DNA of 13,598 nt from Syntrophaceae bacterium UBA1163 (GTDB lineage Bacteria; Desulfobacterota; BSN033; UBA1163). Made by a program: the position numbers and the translations under genes. Below the pieces are notes generated by a model. It was given only the letters and a program-made list of their open reading frames with translations. It was not told the origin of the DNA and did no database searches. Within the stretch, counting starts at the first letter, position 1; every line of letters begins with the position of its first letter. Below, one piece after another: positions 13,574-13,598 of the stretch. The DNA lies in NCBI GenBank assembly GCA_002311635.1, contig DBZJ01000068.1:9884-23481 (forward strand), read 5' to 3'.

Positions 13574-13598
13574 CATCTAGTGTAGTGCGTCTAACGCT

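Larger units (their letters stand above)
13320..13598 (-). mobile_element. Partial IS110-family insertion sequence (5' end, truncated after about 60 codons)
   Basis: The region holds the start of an IS110-type transposase gene and its upstream noncoding part, reaching the right window edge. Coding identity is lost near 13320, where the flank takes over, so only the promoter-proximal end of the element remains here. In this family the noncoding end can carry the guide (bridge) RNA. I see an inverted repeat at 13522-13573 but cannot assign a bridge RNA with confidence. Confidence 0.6.

Noticed and set aside
1..13598. CRISPR arrays, rRNA genes, riboswitches, defence genes
   Set aside because: I saw no regularly spaced repeats, rRNA-like sequence, known aptamer core or defence-protein motif anywhere in the window.

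Overview
The window reads as chromosome of a Gram-negative bacterium. It encodes an outer-membrane barrel, a Wza-type polysaccharide exporter and a dense set of sigma-54 (RpoN) activators. This mix is most familiar from Desulfobacterota and related lineages with exosortase-type exopolysaccharide loci. The phylum is inferred from gene content only.

Layout. Nine genes run leftward from 9523 to the left edge. In transcription order they are: a receiver-histidine kinase (8459-9523); an NtrC-type response regulator (7025-8425); a protein with a pseudo-receiver and a degenerate GGDEF domain (6125-6997); a stand-alone pseudo-receiver (5285-5779); a GAF-AAA+-Fis sigma-54 activator (3549-5258); a short AAA+-Fis activator with altered ATPase motifs (2162-3190); a degenerate GGDEF protein (1643-2098); a polysaccharide export protein (953-1570); and an outer-membrane beta-barrel cut by the window edge (1-895). 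A divergent gene at 9761-11293 encodes a DUF4301 protein. To its right, 11294-13598 is accessory: two small paralogous genes, about 600 bases with no recognisable gene, a 28-base 3' end of a tRNA-Pro gene, the 3' part of an ABC-transporter substrate-binding gene, and the first part of an IS110-family transposase.

How it fits together. The left part looks like a stepwise sigma-54 control circuit for exopolysaccharide export. Good -24/-12 elements lie in front of each of the three leftward blocks: 3219-3233, 5898-5912, and a symmetric element at 9720-9736 that fits both directions. Inverted repeats sit at enhancer distance upstream of the first two. The kinase and NtrC-type regulator would act first, the GAF activator second, and the third activator would be co-transcribed with the export genes. 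Several signalling proteins appear catalytically altered: two receivers carry Glu at the phosphorylation site, two GGDEF domains lack the signature, and one AAA+ domain has a changed Walker B and sensor I. The circuit may therefore rely on protein contacts as much as on phosphotransfer, c-di-GMP or ATP hydrolysis. Promoter and pathway assignments are inferences from sequence.
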